A stretch of DNA of 15,932 nt from an uncultured Ignavibacteria bacterium (GTDB taxonomy: Bacteria > Bacteroidota > Ignavibacteria > Ignavibacteriales > Melioribacteraceae). Positions 15,637-15,932 of this stretch are shown one piece after another. Positions within the stretch are counted from its first letter, which is position 1. Each line of letters opens with the position of its first letter. The stretch is from the NCBI GenBank assembly GCA_937930275.1, contig CALGLM010000194.1, positions 1 through 15,932 on the forward strand. Reading direction: 5' to 3'. The notes beneath the pieces are model-generated. The model had not been told where the DNA came from. It made no database searches and saw only the letters and a program-made list of their open reading frames with translations. The translations under genes and the position numbers were made by a program.

Positions 15637-15932
15637 TTATTTTACCAAAACCATTTTCTTCAAATCATTAAATATGGGTATTTTTCCTTTACCCGTTACT
15701 TCCAATCTATACAAATATATACCGCTTGCCATATTACTTAAATCTATTTGGGTTTCGTTATACCCTTTGCTTTTGTTCCCTTCAATTATCGTTTTTATTA
15801 ACTCACCTGTTATTGCATATATCTTTATTCTAACTTCGCTTTCATCCTTTAAGCTGTAACTTATGGTTGTTGTAGGGTTAAAAGGATTAGGGTAATTTTG
15901 GTATAGTGCATATTCGTAATTCTCTGTTATGG
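15637..15932 (-). CDS. C-terminal end of a secreted protein with a type IX secretion (Por) sorting domain
   Basis: The last 97 codons of a gene that begins beyond the right edge, read in the frame ending at TAA 15639-15637. The translated end contains ALYQNYPNPFNPTTTISYSL, then RIKIYAITGELIKTI, DLSNMASGIYLYRLEV, and the ending KKMVLVK. This is the T9SS type A C-terminal sorting domain, which directs export across the outer membrane and is then usually removed. The function of the mature protein cannot be known from this part. This is the best taxonomic clue in the window. Confidence 0.92.
   Translation of the reverse strand, partial: ITENYEYALYQNYPNPFNPTTTISYSLKDESEVRIKIYAITGELIKTIIEGNKSKGYNETQIDLSNMASGIYLYRLEVTGKGKIPIFNDLKKMVLVK

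Noticed and set aside
15674..15859. Small plus-strand reading frame near the right edge
   Set aside because: It lies antisense to the T9SS sorting-domain gene, whose conserved motifs fix the coding strand.

Overview
The window is AT-rich throughout and comes from a bacterium. The partial gene at the right edge ends in a type IX secretion (Por) sorting domain of the form YQNYPNPFNPTT...SGIYLYRL. This form is common in the Bacteroidota/Chlorobi/Ignavibacteria group and in some candidate phyla such as Cloacimonadota. Together with a strongly anaerobic gene set (radical SAM enzymes, ferredoxin-fused ATPases, tyrosine phenol-lyase), it suggests an anaerobic Ignavibacteria-like organism. That placement is an inference.

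Layout. (1) 1-1705, minus: gatB followed by a partial SAM-dependent O-methyltransferase. (2) 1783-3492, minus: a sigma-54-dependent activator with two PAS domains. (3) 3493-3779: a divergent control region with an array of TGCA-centred sites and, about 200 bp further on, a good sigma-54 (-24/-12) promoter pointing right. (4) 3780-11455, plus: a compact ten-gene operon with gaps of 31 bp or less and two overlaps. Its order is radical SAM protein, DUF89 protein, FAD/NAD(P) oxidoreductase, Mrp/NBP35 ATPase, second radical SAM paralogue, DUF5320 small protein, NifX/ORP-like protein, two MinD-like ATPases with inserted ferredoxin domains, and a second NifX/ORP-like protein. (5) 11456-11912: a gene-free stretch with two related GC-rich inverted repeats, one of them a terminator. 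(6) 11913-14631, minus: tyrosine phenol-lyase and an MFS transporter. (7) 14769-15499, plus: a YciO-family gene with a strong terminator. (8) 15637-15932, minus: the C-terminus of a T9SS-exported protein.

The centrepiece is the operon with its divergent sigma-54 activator. Paired MinD/ferredoxin ATPases, an Mrp ATPase, NifX/ORP-family proteins and a sigma-54 regulator are the hallmark of the 'orange protein' (ORP) loci of Desulfovibrio (DVU2103-DVU2109 in D. vulgaris Hildenborough), where ORP carries a Mo-Cu sulfide cluster. Here the set is rearranged into one operon and extended by two radical SAM paralogues, a DUF89 metal-dependent phosphatase-like protein and a single-cysteine flavin disulfide reductase-like enzyme. 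I infer a metal-cofactor or redox-protein maturation system, switched on by a PAS regulator that carries a cysteine cluster. The function of the extended set is not established.
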